Positions 44,482 through 54,200 of a DNA stretch of 64,000 bases are shown piece by piece (the first letter of the stretch is position 1; every line of letters begins with the position of its first letter). The notes below the pieces were generated by a model that was not told the origin of the DNA, did no database searches, and saw nothing but the letters and a program-made list of their open reading frames with translations. Source of the stretch: an uncultured Paracoccaceae bacterium (lineage in GTDB: Bacteria > Pseudomonadota > Alphaproteobacteria > Rhodobacterales > Rhodobacteraceae); the NCBI GenBank assembly GCA_905182355.1, contig CAJJBH010000037.1, positions 42,963-106,962 of the forward strand, read 5' to 3'. The translations under genes were made by a program, and so were the position numbers.

Positions 44482-45402
44482 ATGAAGTCATCCACGATAG
44501 GCATCTTGGCCATGATCGGCTCTTGTACGATCTGGGGTCTTTCTGGGCTGTTCTACAAGCAACTTGTTCAAGTGCCTGCGATCGAAATTTTGGCGCACCG
44601 CACGGTCTGGTCGTTCCTTTTTTTCGTTTTGCTGTTGGGTGTGCAGGGGCGGTTGGGCCACGTCCGCGGATCCTTCGCAAATTGGCGCAGTTTTTGCTTA
44701 ACCATCGTCGCCGCTTTGATGATTTCAGCCAATTGGTTTTTGTTCATCTGGGCAATTGAGACTGAACAAGCCACTCAAAGCAGCATTGGTTACTACATCT
44801 ATCCGTTGGTTGCTGTTGTCTTAGGGCGTATGCTGTTCTCCGAGAGGCTTACGCCCCTTCAATGGGTTGCTATTGGGATTGCAGCGATAGGAGTCTGCGT
44901 ATTGACCTATGGCTTGGGTGGTGCGCCGTGGATCGCGCTGACCTTGGCCATCACATTTGCCATCTACGGGGTTATTAAAAAACAACTTTCGGTTGGACCT
45001 GTTGTGTCCGTCACGGCCGAAGTTCTATTGGTCGTCCCGTTTGCCGTCATTTTTCTGTTGCTAACATGGCACAACGGGCAGGGCGCTTTTGGCCGTGATT
45101 TAGCAACAACGGGTTTGTTGATCTTAGCTGGACCACTCACGGCTGTGCCGCTGATTTTGTTCAGCATTGCAGCGTGGCGTACATCGATGGCTACGGTTGG
45201 GTTGGTTGGATATTTGAACCCAACGCTGCAATTTATATGCGCAGTTATCGTGTTTTCAGAACCTTTTACCAGCTGGCATGTCACTGCATTTTCGATGATT
45301 TGGACTGCACTTGCCGTATACTCAGCGGTTTTGTGGTCTCAGGAAAGGGCAACCCGCAAAGCGGCAGTTGCAGCGACGGTATCTGGAACAACCGTGATGT
45401 AA
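44482..45402 (+). CDS. rarD: EamA-family transporter RarD
   Basis: A 306-residue protein from the ATG at 44482 (MKSSTIGILAMIGSCTIWGLSGLFYKQL), preceded by TGAGG; the track's 44458 start adds eight residues. Ten membrane helices and the RarD-type segments (HRTVWSFLFFVLLL, NWFLFIWAIETEQATQSSIGYYIYPL) identify the subfamily, linked in older literature to chloramphenicol sensitivity; the true substrate is unknown. Its 3' end overlaps the convergent LOG gene by 64 bases. Confidence 0.88.
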   Translation: MKSSTIGILAMIGSCTIWGLSGLFYKQLVQVPAIEILAHRTVWSFLFFVLLLGVQGRLGHVRGSFANWRSFCLTIVAALMISANWFLFIWAIETEQATQSSIGYYIYPLVAVVLGRMLFSERLTPLQWVAIGIAAIGVCVLTYGLGGAPWIALTLAITFAIYGVIKKQLSVGPVVSVTAEVLLVVPFAVIFLLLTWHNGQGAFGRDLATTGLLILAGPLTAVPLILFSIAAWRTSMATVGLVGYLNPTLQFICAVIVFSEPFTSWHVTAFSMIWTALAVYSAVLWSQERATRKAAVAATVSGTTVM

Positions 45403-45890
45403 TCCAGTAGGCTTGCATCAGCGAAACCTTGGGTCACGACATGGTTCATCAACTTAATCAAAGGATCCCAGTAGCCATTTGTATTTAATAGTAAAATAGG
45501 CTTCTCGTGTAGACCCAGTTGACGCCATGTCAGGGCCTCGAACAGTTCGTCCAAAGACCCAGCACCACCGGGTAAAACCACGACCGCGTCACAGTTCATA
45601 AACATGACTTTTTTGCGCTCATGCATCGTTTCGGTCACTATATATGTGGTTAAATCAGTTTTGCCGACCTCCCAATCCACAAGATGTTGGGGGATGACGC
45701 CAAAGGTATCTGCGCCCGCGTCTTGCGCGGCACGTGCTACGGTTCCCATCAGCCCCACATCGCCTGCGCCGTAGACCAACCGCCAGCCATTTGCAGCCAA
45801 AGCTTTGCCAATTCCATCGGCGTCAGCCGTGTAAGCTGGATCAACTCCTGGGCGTGAACCGCAATAAACACAGACTGACTTAGGTGGCAT
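45339..45890 (-). CDS. LOG-family (TIGR00730) nucleotide 5'-monophosphate phosphoribohydrolase
   Basis: A 183-residue Rossmann-fold protein from the ATG at 45890 (MPPKSVCVYCGSRPG), with AGGAG eight bases upstream. It carries the family active-site pair MHERKKVMF and LPGGAGSLDELFEALTW (usually PGGxGTxxE; here Ser replaces Thr). LOG proteins hydrolyse cytokinin-riboside or other nucleoside 5'-monophosphates to the base. The 3' end runs 64 bases into rarD on the opposite strand. Confidence 0.87.
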   Translation of the reverse strand: MPPKSVCVYCGSRPGVDPAYTADADGIGKALAANGWRLVYGAGDVGLMGTVARAAQDAGADTFGVIPQHLVDWEVGKTDLTTYIVTETMHERKKVMFMNCDAVVVLPGGAGSLDELFEALTWRQLGLHEKPILLLNTNGYWDPLIKLMNHVVTQGFADASLLDYITVVPDTVAATAALRVALS

Positions 45891-46042
45891 AGGTGGCTCC
45901 TGCACACGGGAAATTATGTAAATGTGGCCCAACGGGTTTTGACCGCTCATATCCTGCTTGTTATGTAAGCTCAATCAATATGGACGCGTGGCGTTCTAAG
46001 AGATGTTTGACATCTGTGCGCACTGCGCCGAGGAACAAAAAA

Positions 46043-47251
46043 ATGAGCAAACTGGCAACTTTTTTAGGTGCGAATTCTGGCCCGATTATTGGCGCAGCTG
46101 TGTTGGTTGTCGGCTTGGTCGGGGCGGGTGCATATTTTGGTGTTTTGTCTCCGAAAGATGCCGTTCTATCTGTTCCACAAGAAGCAGCATTGCCGGCCGT
46201 GGATCTGCCCGAAGTACAAGAAACACAGGCAGACACATCACCCAAAGTTAAAGTGGAGCCTGAGGAAATTTCGACTGCTGTACGTGCGCCCAGCATTGAC
46301 GAAGTGCGCAGCGAAGAGGATGGCCTGACAATTTTGGCGGGTCGGGGTGAACCTGGCGCGGCATTGACGTTGATGGTTGACGCTGTTGAGAAGACAACTG
46401 TGCAGGTTGGCAATGATGGAGCGTTTGCAATTGTCGCGTTTTTGGGTGCAAGCCCTGAAGCACGGGTTTTGAGTGTAATCCAACGCGTGGACGATGTGGT
46501 ATTGTTTGCCGCAGATATAATCCTCGCCCCCCAAGCTGTAACGCAAGCCGAAGCTGCCACGGTTGAAACTACGACCACACAAACGGTTGAAGTTACGGCT
46601 GAACAAGCGGCAGAATCCGCTGCGATCACTGAGCCTGAAACGGCCGAAATACTTGCGGCTGTTCCCGCTGCGAAGGTCGAACCTGCATCTGCTGCTCTTC
46701 CAGCCAAACCCGCAACTGAAGTGGCGATTTTGAAGTCTGATGAAGATGGCGTTCAAGTCATTAACCGATCCAGCGCACCCGAACTGATGTCAAACGTGGA
46801 AATAGACACTATCAGCTATTCGGAAGAGGGTGATGTCTTGATAAGTGGACGCGCCCAATCTGACGCTTTTTTGGTGCGCGTGTACCTCGACAATGATGCC
46901 ATTACGACTTTGGACGTGGACACATCGGGCCGTTGGCGTGGTGATCTACCCGATGTTGATACGGGTATTTATATGCTGCGGATTGACGAAGTTGACGCTG
47001 AAGGCGCGGTTACCAGTAGCGTTGAAACCCCGTTCAAACGCGAGTCTGCGGAAGTTTTAGCAGCCACTGTTGGGACCGAAGATGCCCCTGCCAAAGCCAT
47101 AACTGTTCAGACCGGTGCAACGCTTTGGGCAATAGCGCGTGAACGTTACGGGGACGGTACCTTGTTTGTACGCGTGTTCGAGGCAAATGCCGATACAATC
47201 AAAGACGCCAATTTGATCTATCCTGGTCAGGTATTTGACTTGCCCGACTAG
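46043..47251 (+). CDS. LysM domain protein with N-terminal membrane anchor
   Basis: A 402-residue protein from the ATG at 46043 (MSKLATFLGANSGP) with AGGAAC upstream; the track's 45893 start is too early. One helix at about 13-34 anchors it. A long Ala/Glu/Val-rich low-complexity linker follows, two Ig-like repeats (LTILAGRGEPGAALTLMVDA and DVLISGRAQSDAFLVRVYLD) and a C-terminal LysM (GATLWAIARERYGDGTLFVRVFEANAD). LysM binds peptidoglycan, so a cell-envelope role is likely. Confidence 0.87.
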   Translation: MSKLATFLGANSGPIIGAAVLVVGLVGAGAYFGVLSPKDAVLSVPQEAALPAVDLPEVQETQADTSPKVKVEPEEISTAVRAPSIDEVRSEEDGLTILAGRGEPGAALTLMVDAVEKTTVQVGNDGAFAIVAFLGASPEARVLSVIQRVDDVVLFAADIILAPQAVTQAEAATVETTTTQTVEVTAEQAAESAAITEPETAEILAAVPAAKVEPASAALPAKPATEVAILKSDEDGVQVINRSSAPELMSNVEIDTISYSEEGDVLISGRAQSDAFLVRVYLDNDAITTLDVDTSGRWRGDLPDVDTGIYMLRIDEVDAEGAVTSSVETPFKRESAEVLAATVGTEDAPAKAITVQTGATLWAIARERYGDGTLFVRVFEANADTIKDANLIYPGQVFDLPD

Positions 47252-47360
47252 GCATCGGATCGAAGAAAATTGTGCCCTGTATTGCAATGTATTTACGGGC
47301 ATTGGCTGGAACATTCCCAAGTGTAGCTCTATGCAGTAGGTACGCCATTTAGGACTGCCC

Positions 47361-49184
47361 ATGCCCCCTGAAAATCATGAAGACCCCACTGTTTCTATAG
47401 AATCGCAAGAGCGTGCATCAGGCATGCGAACACTGCGCAAAGTGACGCCGTATCTGTGGCCTGACGATCAGCCGTGGGTAAAACACCGTGTTGTCTGGGC
47501 GATGGCCGCTTTGGTTGCCTCAAAATTGGTGGCTTTAGCGAGCCCGTTTTTGATTGGTTGGGCAGTCAACGTTATGGCCGGTGAAGAAGTCTCGGTGCTG
47601 ACCCTTGGTGCCATTGGTCTTGCCGTGGCCTCTGCGCTTGCCCGTCTAATGAACGTTGGGTTTCAGCAGTTGCGGGATGCGATTTTTGCCCCTGTGGCAC
47701 AGCGCGCTTTGCGCACACTGGCCCGCGAAACGTTTGAACATATTCACCAATTGAGCATGCGCTATCATATCACCCGTAAGACTGGTGGTTTAAGTCGGAT
47801 CATTGAACGTGGGGTAAAAGGTGTTGAGTTTTTACTCCGTTTTTTACTGTTTTCGATTGGCCCATTGATTTTGGAGCTGGCGCTGACTGGCGTTGCATTT
47901 GGCTTGTATTTCGACATGCGATATCTGGCGATTTTGGCAGTGACGATCGCTTTATATGTCTGGTTCACCTTCAAAGTGACAGAATGGCGCGTAAAACTAC
48001 GCCGCGAGATGAATGATCAAGACACTGATGCAAACCAAAAGGCTGTTGATAGTCTTCTGAACTATGAGACGGTCAAATATTTTGGTGCAGAAAAGCGCGA
48101 AGCTGGCCGTTATGATAAAGCGATGGCTGGTTATGAAGCGGCGGCGCTGAAGACGTCTTATTCATTGGCAGGCCTAAACTTTGGCCAATCCATGATCATC
48201 ACGGCTGGGCTGGTTGGCGTCATGGTTTTGGCGGCAATTGGAGTTGAAAATGGGGATCTGCCAGTTGGTGATTTTGTCATCGTAAATGCATTGATGATCC
48301 AAATCATGCTGCCGTTGAATTTCCTTGGTTCGGTTTACCGCGAAATCCGTCAGGCATTGGTCGACATGGGCGAGATGTTTAATCTGCTGGATCAACCTGC
48401 TGACGTTACGGATGCGCCTGACGCCAAGCCGCTGGTTGTGACTGGTGGGCAGATCGAATTGGACAATGTCCACTTTGGCTACGACAAAGCACGTCCGATT
48501 TTGAAGGGTGTGTCTGTTGTTGCTGAGCCAGGGCAGATGGTGGCGATTGTTGGCTCGACTGGATCGGGCAAGTCGACAATCGGGCGGCTGCTGTTTCGCT
48601 TTTACGATGTCTCTGACGGAGCTTTGCGCATCGATGGGCAAGACGTGCGTGATGTCACCCAAGAAAGCCTGCATAACGCTATTGGCGTGGTCCCGCAGGA
48701 CACGGTGCTGTTTAACGACACGATCCGCTACAACATTGCCTATGGCCTTGATGGTGCATCCCAAGACCAGATTGAAGATGCCGCCCGTGCGGCGCAAATC
48801 CATGACTTTATCGTTGCCTTGCCAGAAGGGTATGAGACAGCCGTAGGTGAACGTGGTCTGAAATTATCAGGTGGTGAGAAACAACGTGTTGGCATCGCAC
48901 GAACACTGTTGAAAGATCCACCGATTTTGCTGCTAGACGAGGCAACATCTGCGCTGGATTCCGAGACTGAGCAAGATATTAAAGAGGCCTTGATGCAGGC
49001 AGGGCGGGGGCGGACGGTTCTGACCATCGCGCACCGACTTAGCACAATTGCCGAAGCAGATCGTATTATCGTGCTTGAGCAGGGTCTGATTGTCGAAACC
49101 GGTACGCATGATGAGTTGCTGCATGCAGACGGGCGTTATGCCTTGTTGTGGCATCATCAACAGGCGGACGAAAGTGTCACCTAA
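47361..49184 (+). CDS. Atm1-type ABC exporter (ABCB7/HMT1 family)
   Basis: A 607-residue half-transporter: six membrane helices, then an ATPase with Walker A GSTGSGKST, signature LSGGEKQRVGIARTLLKDPP and Walker B ILLLDEATSALD. The transmembrane part has the Atm1-type stretch NYETVKYFGAEKREAGRYDKAM and the NDQDTDANQKAVDSLLNYE region. Bacterial Atm1 relatives export glutathione-bound metals or persulfides. It functions as a homodimer. It lies 109 bases downstream of the LysM gene with no visible terminator between. Confidence 0.9.
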   Translation: MPPENHEDPTVSIESQERASGMRTLRKVTPYLWPDDQPWVKHRVVWAMAALVASKLVALASPFLIGWAVNVMAGEEVSVLTLGAIGLAVASALARLMNVGFQQLRDAIFAPVAQRALRTLARETFEHIHQLSMRYHITRKTGGLSRIIERGVKGVEFLLRFLLFSIGPLILELALTGVAFGLYFDMRYLAILAVTIALYVWFTFKVTEWRVKLRREMNDQDTDANQKAVDSLLNYETVKYFGAEKREAGRYDKAMAGYEAAALKTSYSLAGLNFGQSMIITAGLVGVMVLAAIGVENGDLPVGDFVIVNALMIQIMLPLNFLGSVYREIRQALVDMGEMFNLLDQPADVTDAPDAKPLVVTGGQIELDNVHFGYDKARPILKGVSVVAEPGQMVAIVGSTGSGKSTIGRLLFRFYDVSDGALRIDGQDVRDVTQESLHNAIGVVPQDTVLFNDTIRYNIAYGLDGASQDQIEDAARAAQIHDFIVALPEGYETAVGERGLKLSGGEKQRVGIARTLLKDPPILLLDEATSALDSETEQDIKEALMQAGRGRTVLTIAHRLSTIAEADRIIVLEQGLIVETGTHDELLHADGRYALLWHHQQADESVT

Positions 49185-49217
49185 AAGGGTTAGGGTGCGC
49201 GAGGCACAGATCTGATT

Positions 49218-49260
49218 GAGGGGCTGCCTCAAACTCCGGAATATTTGGGTCAAAAGAAAT
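49218..49260. terminator. Degenerate copy of the GC-rich terminator element
   Basis: GAGG-GGCTG-CCTC followed by CTCCGGAATATTTGGGTCAAAAGAAA has the same order of parts as the elements at 25810 and 60452, but with a short 4-bp stem. It follows the Atm1-type gene. Confidence 0.35.
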
Positions 49261-49300
49261 CTAGCCAAAGATGCGCATGTCGTGCACCTTTGGCTAACAA

Positions 49301-49584
49301 TTATTCGGCGGCAATGGCCTTGTTGGTCAATTTGTCCAAGGCACCCGTAATTTTTTGTAGTGCAGGCCTGTCTGCAGGGATGCCATGCGCGTCTGCAAGC
49401 GCGGTAGGTGTGTGGTAGACGACGTGTACTTTTCCATCGGCATCTTCAAAAGAGACCACGCGCAGTTGCAGATCAAGACCCATAGATTGCTGTGTCAGCA
49501 TCAGGGGGGCCCCAAGCTTTGGGTTGCCAAACATCAGCATCTGAGTTGGGCGTAATTCTTCACCAACCGAGGCGGCCCCTTTTG
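49301..49584 (-). pseudogene. C-terminal fragment of DUF302 gene split by an IS element
   Basis: The C-terminal half of a DUF302 domain: GAASVGEELRPTQMLMFGNP, LMLTQQSMGLDLQLRV, FEDADGKVHVVYHTPTALADAHGI. Residues encoded upstream of about 49585 belong to the inserted element. Joining it to the fragment at 50926-51124 restores the reading HAKGAASVGEEL, so one gene was interrupted. Function of DUF302 is unknown; the domain dimer resembles lipid- or ligand-binding folds. Confidence 0.85.
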
Positions 49585-49645
49585 GACCTGTCGCGGTTTG
49601 ATGCCGATTCTTTGATAGCATTTACGGCAACAAAGGAGATTGACT

Positions 49646-49921
49646 TTGGGACTGAAACGGACGGATGAATTCCGCCAAGATGCGGTGCGTCTGGCACTGA
49701 CTAGTGGGCTGACACGCAAGCAGGTCGCTGATGATCTTGGTGTGGGCATGTCGACGCTGAACAAGTGGATCACAGCGCATCCGGATACTGACGTGGTGTC
49801 GAAAGATGATTTGGGACTAGCCCAAGAGAATGACCGGCTTCGGCGCGAGAACCGTATTCTCAAGGAGGAAAGGAAAATTCTAAAAAAGGCCACGGTGTTC
49901 TTCGCGAGCCAAAAGCCGTGA
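49646..49921 (+). CDS. IS3-family transposase OrfA
   Basis: A 91-residue helix-turn-helix protein, TTG start at 49646 with AAGGAG seven bases upstream. LKRTDEFRQDAVRLALTSGLTRKQVADDLGV is the DNA-binding half, followed by a leucine-zipper-like helix (LAQENDRLRRENRILKEERKILKKA). An A6G slippery run at 49882-49888 lies before its stop, where IS3-family elements shift -1 to make OrfAB. This ORF is intact although its partner is not. Confidence 0.88.
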   Translation: MGLKRTDEFRQDAVRLALTSGLTRKQVADDLGVGMSTLNKWITAHPDTDVVSKDDLGLAQENDRLRRENRILKEERKILKKATVFFASQKP

Positions 49922-50172
49922 GGTTTAGGTTTATTGAAGAACACTGATCTGCATTTTCCATTGGACGTGTGTATCATGTCATGAATGTCAGCACGCGCGG
50001 CTTGCGGGCATTCCGCAGCCGTCCTGCAAGCCGCAGGCAACGGTCTGATTTGGTCACGCTGGCGCATATCAAAGAACAGTCACGTCTCAGTCTGGGCAGT
50101 TATGGTCGCCCACGAATGACGGAAGAGTTGAAAGACATTGGCCTGGATATCGGCCATCGCCGCGTGGGGCGT

Positions 50173-50208
50173 TTCCCTCTCATCGCTGCAAGCAGCGACT
50201 AAGGGCAG
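50173..50208. repeat. Miniature palindromic insertion, copy 1, in transposase gene
   Basis: About 36 extra bases between the codons for GHRRVGR and MLQNGIS of the transposase. It begins TTCCCTCTCAT, has a perfect 7-bp stem TCGCTGC/GCAGCGA with an AA loop (50183-50198), and ends ACTAAGGGCAG. In frame it adds residues and a TAA stop. Confidence 0.65.
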
Positions 50209-50265
50209 TGGATGCTCCAGAACGGCATATCAGTGATCAGAACACGTAAACACAAGGTGACGACC

Positions 50266-50306
50266 ATTGCCCGGCAGGCGATTGCAAGGCAATCTGCCGA
50301 GAGGGA
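50266..50306. repeat. Miniature palindromic insertion, copy 2 (inverted), in transposase gene
   Basis: About 41 extra bases between HKVTT and DSNHKFNIAPN of the transposase. It is in reverse orientation to copies 1 and 3. On the opposite strand it reads TCCCTCTC, a two-part stem (CGGCA/TGCCG outside, GATTGC/GCAATC inside) and TGCCGGGCAAT. The length is not a multiple of three and breaks the frame. Confidence 0.65.
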
Positions 50307-50639
50307 GACAGTAATCACAAGTTCAACATCGCTCCGAACTTGTTGGATCGTAACTTCTCAGCAGAACAGCCAAACGAGAAGTGGGCTGGTGACATTACCT
50401 ATATCTGGACCCGGGAAGGCTGGCTGTATCTTGCTGTGATCCTGGACCTTCATTCTCGGCCAGTCATTGGTTGGGCCGTCAGCAATCGGATGAAGCGTGA
50501 CTTGGCGATCCGGGCTTTGAACATGGCCATAGCATTCCGAGCGCCGCCCAAGGGCTGCATCCATCATACCGACCGTGGCAGTCAATATTGTTCGTACGAT
50601 TACCAGAAGATCCTGCGCCAGCATGGCTTCAAGGTCTCC

Positions 50640-50678
50640 TCTCTCATGGTTGGCAAGCAAACCACTGCCGGGCAGCGG
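50640..50678. repeat. Miniature palindromic insertion, copy 3, in transposase gene
   Basis: 39 extra bases between HGFKVS and the conserved MSGKGNCYDN segment, in frame with no stop. It begins TCTCTCAT, contains TGGTTGGC/GCAAACCA (one mismatch) with an AA loop at 50647-50664, and ends ACTGCCGGGCAGCGG. The flanks match those of copies 1 and 2, while the stem sequence differs. Confidence 0.65.
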
Positions 50679-50925
50679 GTGAGCGGCAAGGGTAATTGTT
50701 ACGATAACGCCGCCGTCGAGACCTTCTTCAAAACCATCAAAGCCGAATTGATTTGGCGGGACACATGGGAAACGCGCAGACAAGCTGAAAGGGCGATCTT
50801 CGAATACATCAACGGCTTCTACAATCCGCGACGACGCCACTCGGCATTGGGGTGGAAAAATCCGGTCGCTTTCGAACGAAAAGTGGCTTAAACGAGCGCT
50901 TGGGGCGGCACTAAAGCGTGACAGG

Positions 50926-51124
50926 CCCCTTTTGCATGATCAACACGGGCGAAGACTGTAGCTCCTGCGCCATTAACGGCAGCTTCTAGTCGATCAATTG
51001 TAACATCAACGGTGTGTGGGCTGGTTTTTGTGATCATTTTGGCACCTGCTTGGCTGGTTGGAAAAACGGTGGTGGTCGCCGCGACAATAGTAGTTTTGAG
51101 GAACGTTATATTTGAAACGCCCAA
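50926..51124 (-). pseudogene. N-terminal fragment of the DUF302 gene
   Basis: A signal-peptide-like start (LKTTIVAATTTVFPTSQAGA) or an internal Met (MITKTSPHTVD) leads into TVDVTIDRLEAAVNGAGATVFARVDHAKGA, the first half of a DUF302 domain. The frame then enters the IS element. The other half lies at 49301-49584. An exported single-domain protein was the likely original product. Confidence 0.82.
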
Positions 51125-51224
51125 GGCTACGCATGTGCAGTATTACAATCACAAGCGTATCCAACTGTCCCATCACATTCTTGAGACCAGTGGGTGCCCA
51201 CCTTAGGGGGCGGGCACCCACTGG

Positions 51225-54200
51225 TTATTCCGCTGCGGCGATTGGGGCTTTGCTGACTTTTTGTATAGCGAGGGGTGCATCGTCGAAATCCCAAATGACA
51301 TCATGGGCAGACGATTTACGCGCTTGTTTTTGCAATGCCCAATCACGTGCAGACCTGCTGGCGCGGCCCAATGACAATTTGGCAAGCAGGCTTGCGAACC
51401 ACAAAACGTATGTGCTGGCCCAGACCCGCATCGCCAGCAGGGACGGCGTAATCATGAGCGTCAAAACCGTTGCAATCCCCAGCCCGAAGACGACAGCCGT
51501 TGCCAATTGCTTCCACCACAATGCTGTTGGGCTGTCGACGGTGTAACCGCCATCAGCAAAATCTAGGCTAAGACCAAACATCATCGGTGCAAGGCCTGCC
51601 ATTGTTGTAATTGTGGTCAACAAAACTGGGCGAATACGGTCTTGTGCCGTGCGAATGATCGCTTCGATCCGCGGCATGTAGCGTTCGTATTCCTGATAGG
51701 TGTCAATCAGAACAATGTTGTTGTTCACCACAATGCCTGCAAGCGCCACGATCCCTGTCCCCGTCATAATGATGGAGAATGCTTGATCCATGACCAACAT
51801 ACCAATCAATACACCCGTTGTGGAAAGGATGACGGCTGCAAGCACCAGCACGGCGTTATAAACACTGTTAAATTGGGCCAGCAGGATGATGAACATCAAG
51901 CCCAATGCGCCCGCAAAGGCGTTCATCAAGAAGGCCCCACTTTCGGCCTGATCCTCTTGATCACCAGTCCATTCATGTTCCAATCCAGATGCAAATGGCT
52001 TCGTTTCAAGCCACTTGTCCAACTGTTCAATGCGCTCACCCGCGGTGACGGGCTGCCATCTTAAGGCACCGGCATTAAGCAACGCATCAAGATCAGCCGC
52101 TGTTGTCGAGGGATCAAGCGCCATGATGCTGTAATTTTCGCCGTCGGAAGACGATAGCGGTCCGTCTTTGTTGGGGCGCAGGGTGGCGATGATTTGTTCC
52201 ACCTCTTCACCGTCCACATCAACTGTACGTGTTAATTTTTGGATACCGTTTTCAAGACCTGCTTTGACGTCGAAGTACCGTTTCTGTCCAATTCGATTGA
52301 TCTGCGCAAGCTTTGGCACTGGTGTCCGTGTGATGAAGTTGGCCAAAGGAACAAGGCCATCACGTGTGCGCACCTTAAGCGTGTCTAAAGTGCTTAGAAC
52401 ACGATCGTTTTCTGGCAAGCGTACGCGGATTTCAATTTCCTCGTCCGAGCTGTCAACGCGCATCGTGTCCAGCAACAAGCCGCGTGTTACAAGTTGAACC
52501 ATTGCCCCAACTGTGGCCACATCGGCACCGTAGCGACCCGCTTTTTGGACGTCTACATCGATCTGCCAGTCAATGCCGGGCAGGGGACGTGTGTCTTCGA
52601 TCAAGAACAGTCCCGGTGTGGCATCGAACTGTTGGCGGGCCGATGTTGCTGCTGCAATCAGGTCCTCCCAGTTGTCGCCCTTGATCCGCAGATGCACAGG
52701 TTTTCCGCTTGCAGGACCACGCGACAGGTTCAGGATTTCGACCTTTATACCTGGGATGGATGACAATTGCGCCGTCAGTTCGTCGATCACAGTGTCGCCG
52801 TCGAAGGCTTCGGCTTTGACTTCGCGCGAAATAGCGTAATCGATAAATGGAAGGGTAAACCAGATTTCGCGGCTGTTAGGACGGTCTTCCCAAGGAATGG
52901 TTTCCAACTGGATTTGCCCAATAGTGTCTTTTGGCGCCTGAGCACCACCCGTATTTGCGTTCAATCCACCGTTGCCTGCAAATGCAAATGCAGTGTCGAT
53001 GCCGGGGTGTTGACGGATGATGTCTTCGGCCTGTTTTACCAAATCGTCCTTTTCATTAAGGCTAAGGTTGCCGCGCGCCATAACATAAACAATGGCCTGT
53101 TCAGGTTCGGATTCAACGAAGAATTCGACCCCTTTGTTGTTGTTGCCAAAGTGAATGAAAGTCGATCCCACAAAAACAAAGACAATGCCAACCATGACCA
53201 ATGGCATGATTGGGTTACCAACAATAAATTCCATAACGTGACCAAAACGCGAGCGATGATATCCCGAGCTTACTTTGCGTTCGCGGTTGCCAATGATCTT
53301 GTGGGCCAGCCAGCGTCCGCCACGTCCAAGACGGGGCAGGATGGCCAACGCACCGATAAACAGTCCCAATGCGCTGGCAAGCACTGCACCAGCCGCAATT
53401 GCAATCAAAAGAATAACGCCAAAGGCTTTGGCGAAAGTGGGTATGACCGAACCAATGATATTAGTTCCGTCCATGCCCGCAAAGGCGTTGCTCATCAAAG
53501 CGATCAGGGGGGCAGAGCCAGTCGGGACGCCTGTTTTGTCTACAGGTGGCATAAAGCCAAGCATCATGACCACACCAGCTATGGCAGCTAAGGCCACCAT
53601 CATGGCGATGTGTGCCAAAAACGGTAGGCGGGAAATCGCATCCATGCCGTCGGTGATATACCGCTCAATCCGGCCTGTGACGCCGCCCATAACAGGTAGA
53701 TAGACCAAGGCTACAACCAATGATGCCGACAAAACGAAGATCAATGTCACAGGCAACATGCCCATAAACTGACCGGGAACACCGGGCCAAAACAGCATGG
53801 GCAAAAATGCACACAGCGTGGTGGCTGTGGATGATATAACAGGCCAGAACATGCGTTTGGCAGCGTCTACATAGGCCTCCATTGGGCCAGCGCCCTCCGC
53901 CTGTCGTTTGTCGGCGTATTCGACCACAACAATAGCTCCATCCACCAACATTCCAACGGCAAGGATCAAACCAAACATCACGATGTTGGAAACCGAAATC
54001 CCCATAAGCGCAAGCAGCACGAAGCACAGTAGGAACGAGGTTGGGATTGCAAAGCCGACCAACAATGCAGCGCGGATGCCCAAGGCGGCCAAAACCACAA
54101 TCATGACCAATGCGATGGCCGTAAAGACCGATCCTTGCAGCTGTTGCACCATTGAATTCACAACACGCGATTGGTCGTTTGAGGTGCCCACATCCACGGC

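Larger units (their letters stand above)
49918..50891 (+). pseudogene. IS3-family transposase OrfB, broken by a stop codon and three insertions
   Basis: The rve-type integrase half of the transposase, read in pieces: GTG overlap with orfA, FRFIEEH then an in-frame TGA, then LVTLAHIKEQSRLSLGSYGRPRM, DFSAEQP-type linker, KWAGDITYIWTREGWLYLAVILDLHSR, HHTDRGSQYC, and GKGNCYDNAAVETFFKTIKAE to FYNPRRRHSALGW. DDE residues are present. Relative to the family it contains extra segments at about 50173, 50266 and 50640. The second (41 bases) shifts frame, and the first brings in a TAA. The protein cannot be made in full. Confidence 0.88.
49585..50925 (+). mobile_element. IS3-family insertion sequence, inactive
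   Basis: An element of about 1.34 kb with 20-bp imperfect terminal inverted repeats: left 49587-49606 (CCTGTCGCGGTTTGATGCCG) and right 50906-50925 (CGGCACTAAAGCGTGACAGG), 16 of 20 matching. The 9-bp sequence CCCCTTTTG flanks both sides (49576-49584, 50926-50934). IS3-family duplications are normally 3-5 bp, so part of that match may be chance and the exact ends may shift by a few bases. It carries orfA and a broken orfB and splits a DUF302 gene. Confidence 0.88.

Noticed and set aside
52767-53591. 274-codon plus-strand ORF opposite the RND pump
   Set aside because: It is the antisense shadow of a gene with complete RND motifs; the translation is rich in His, Asn and Lys with no domain.
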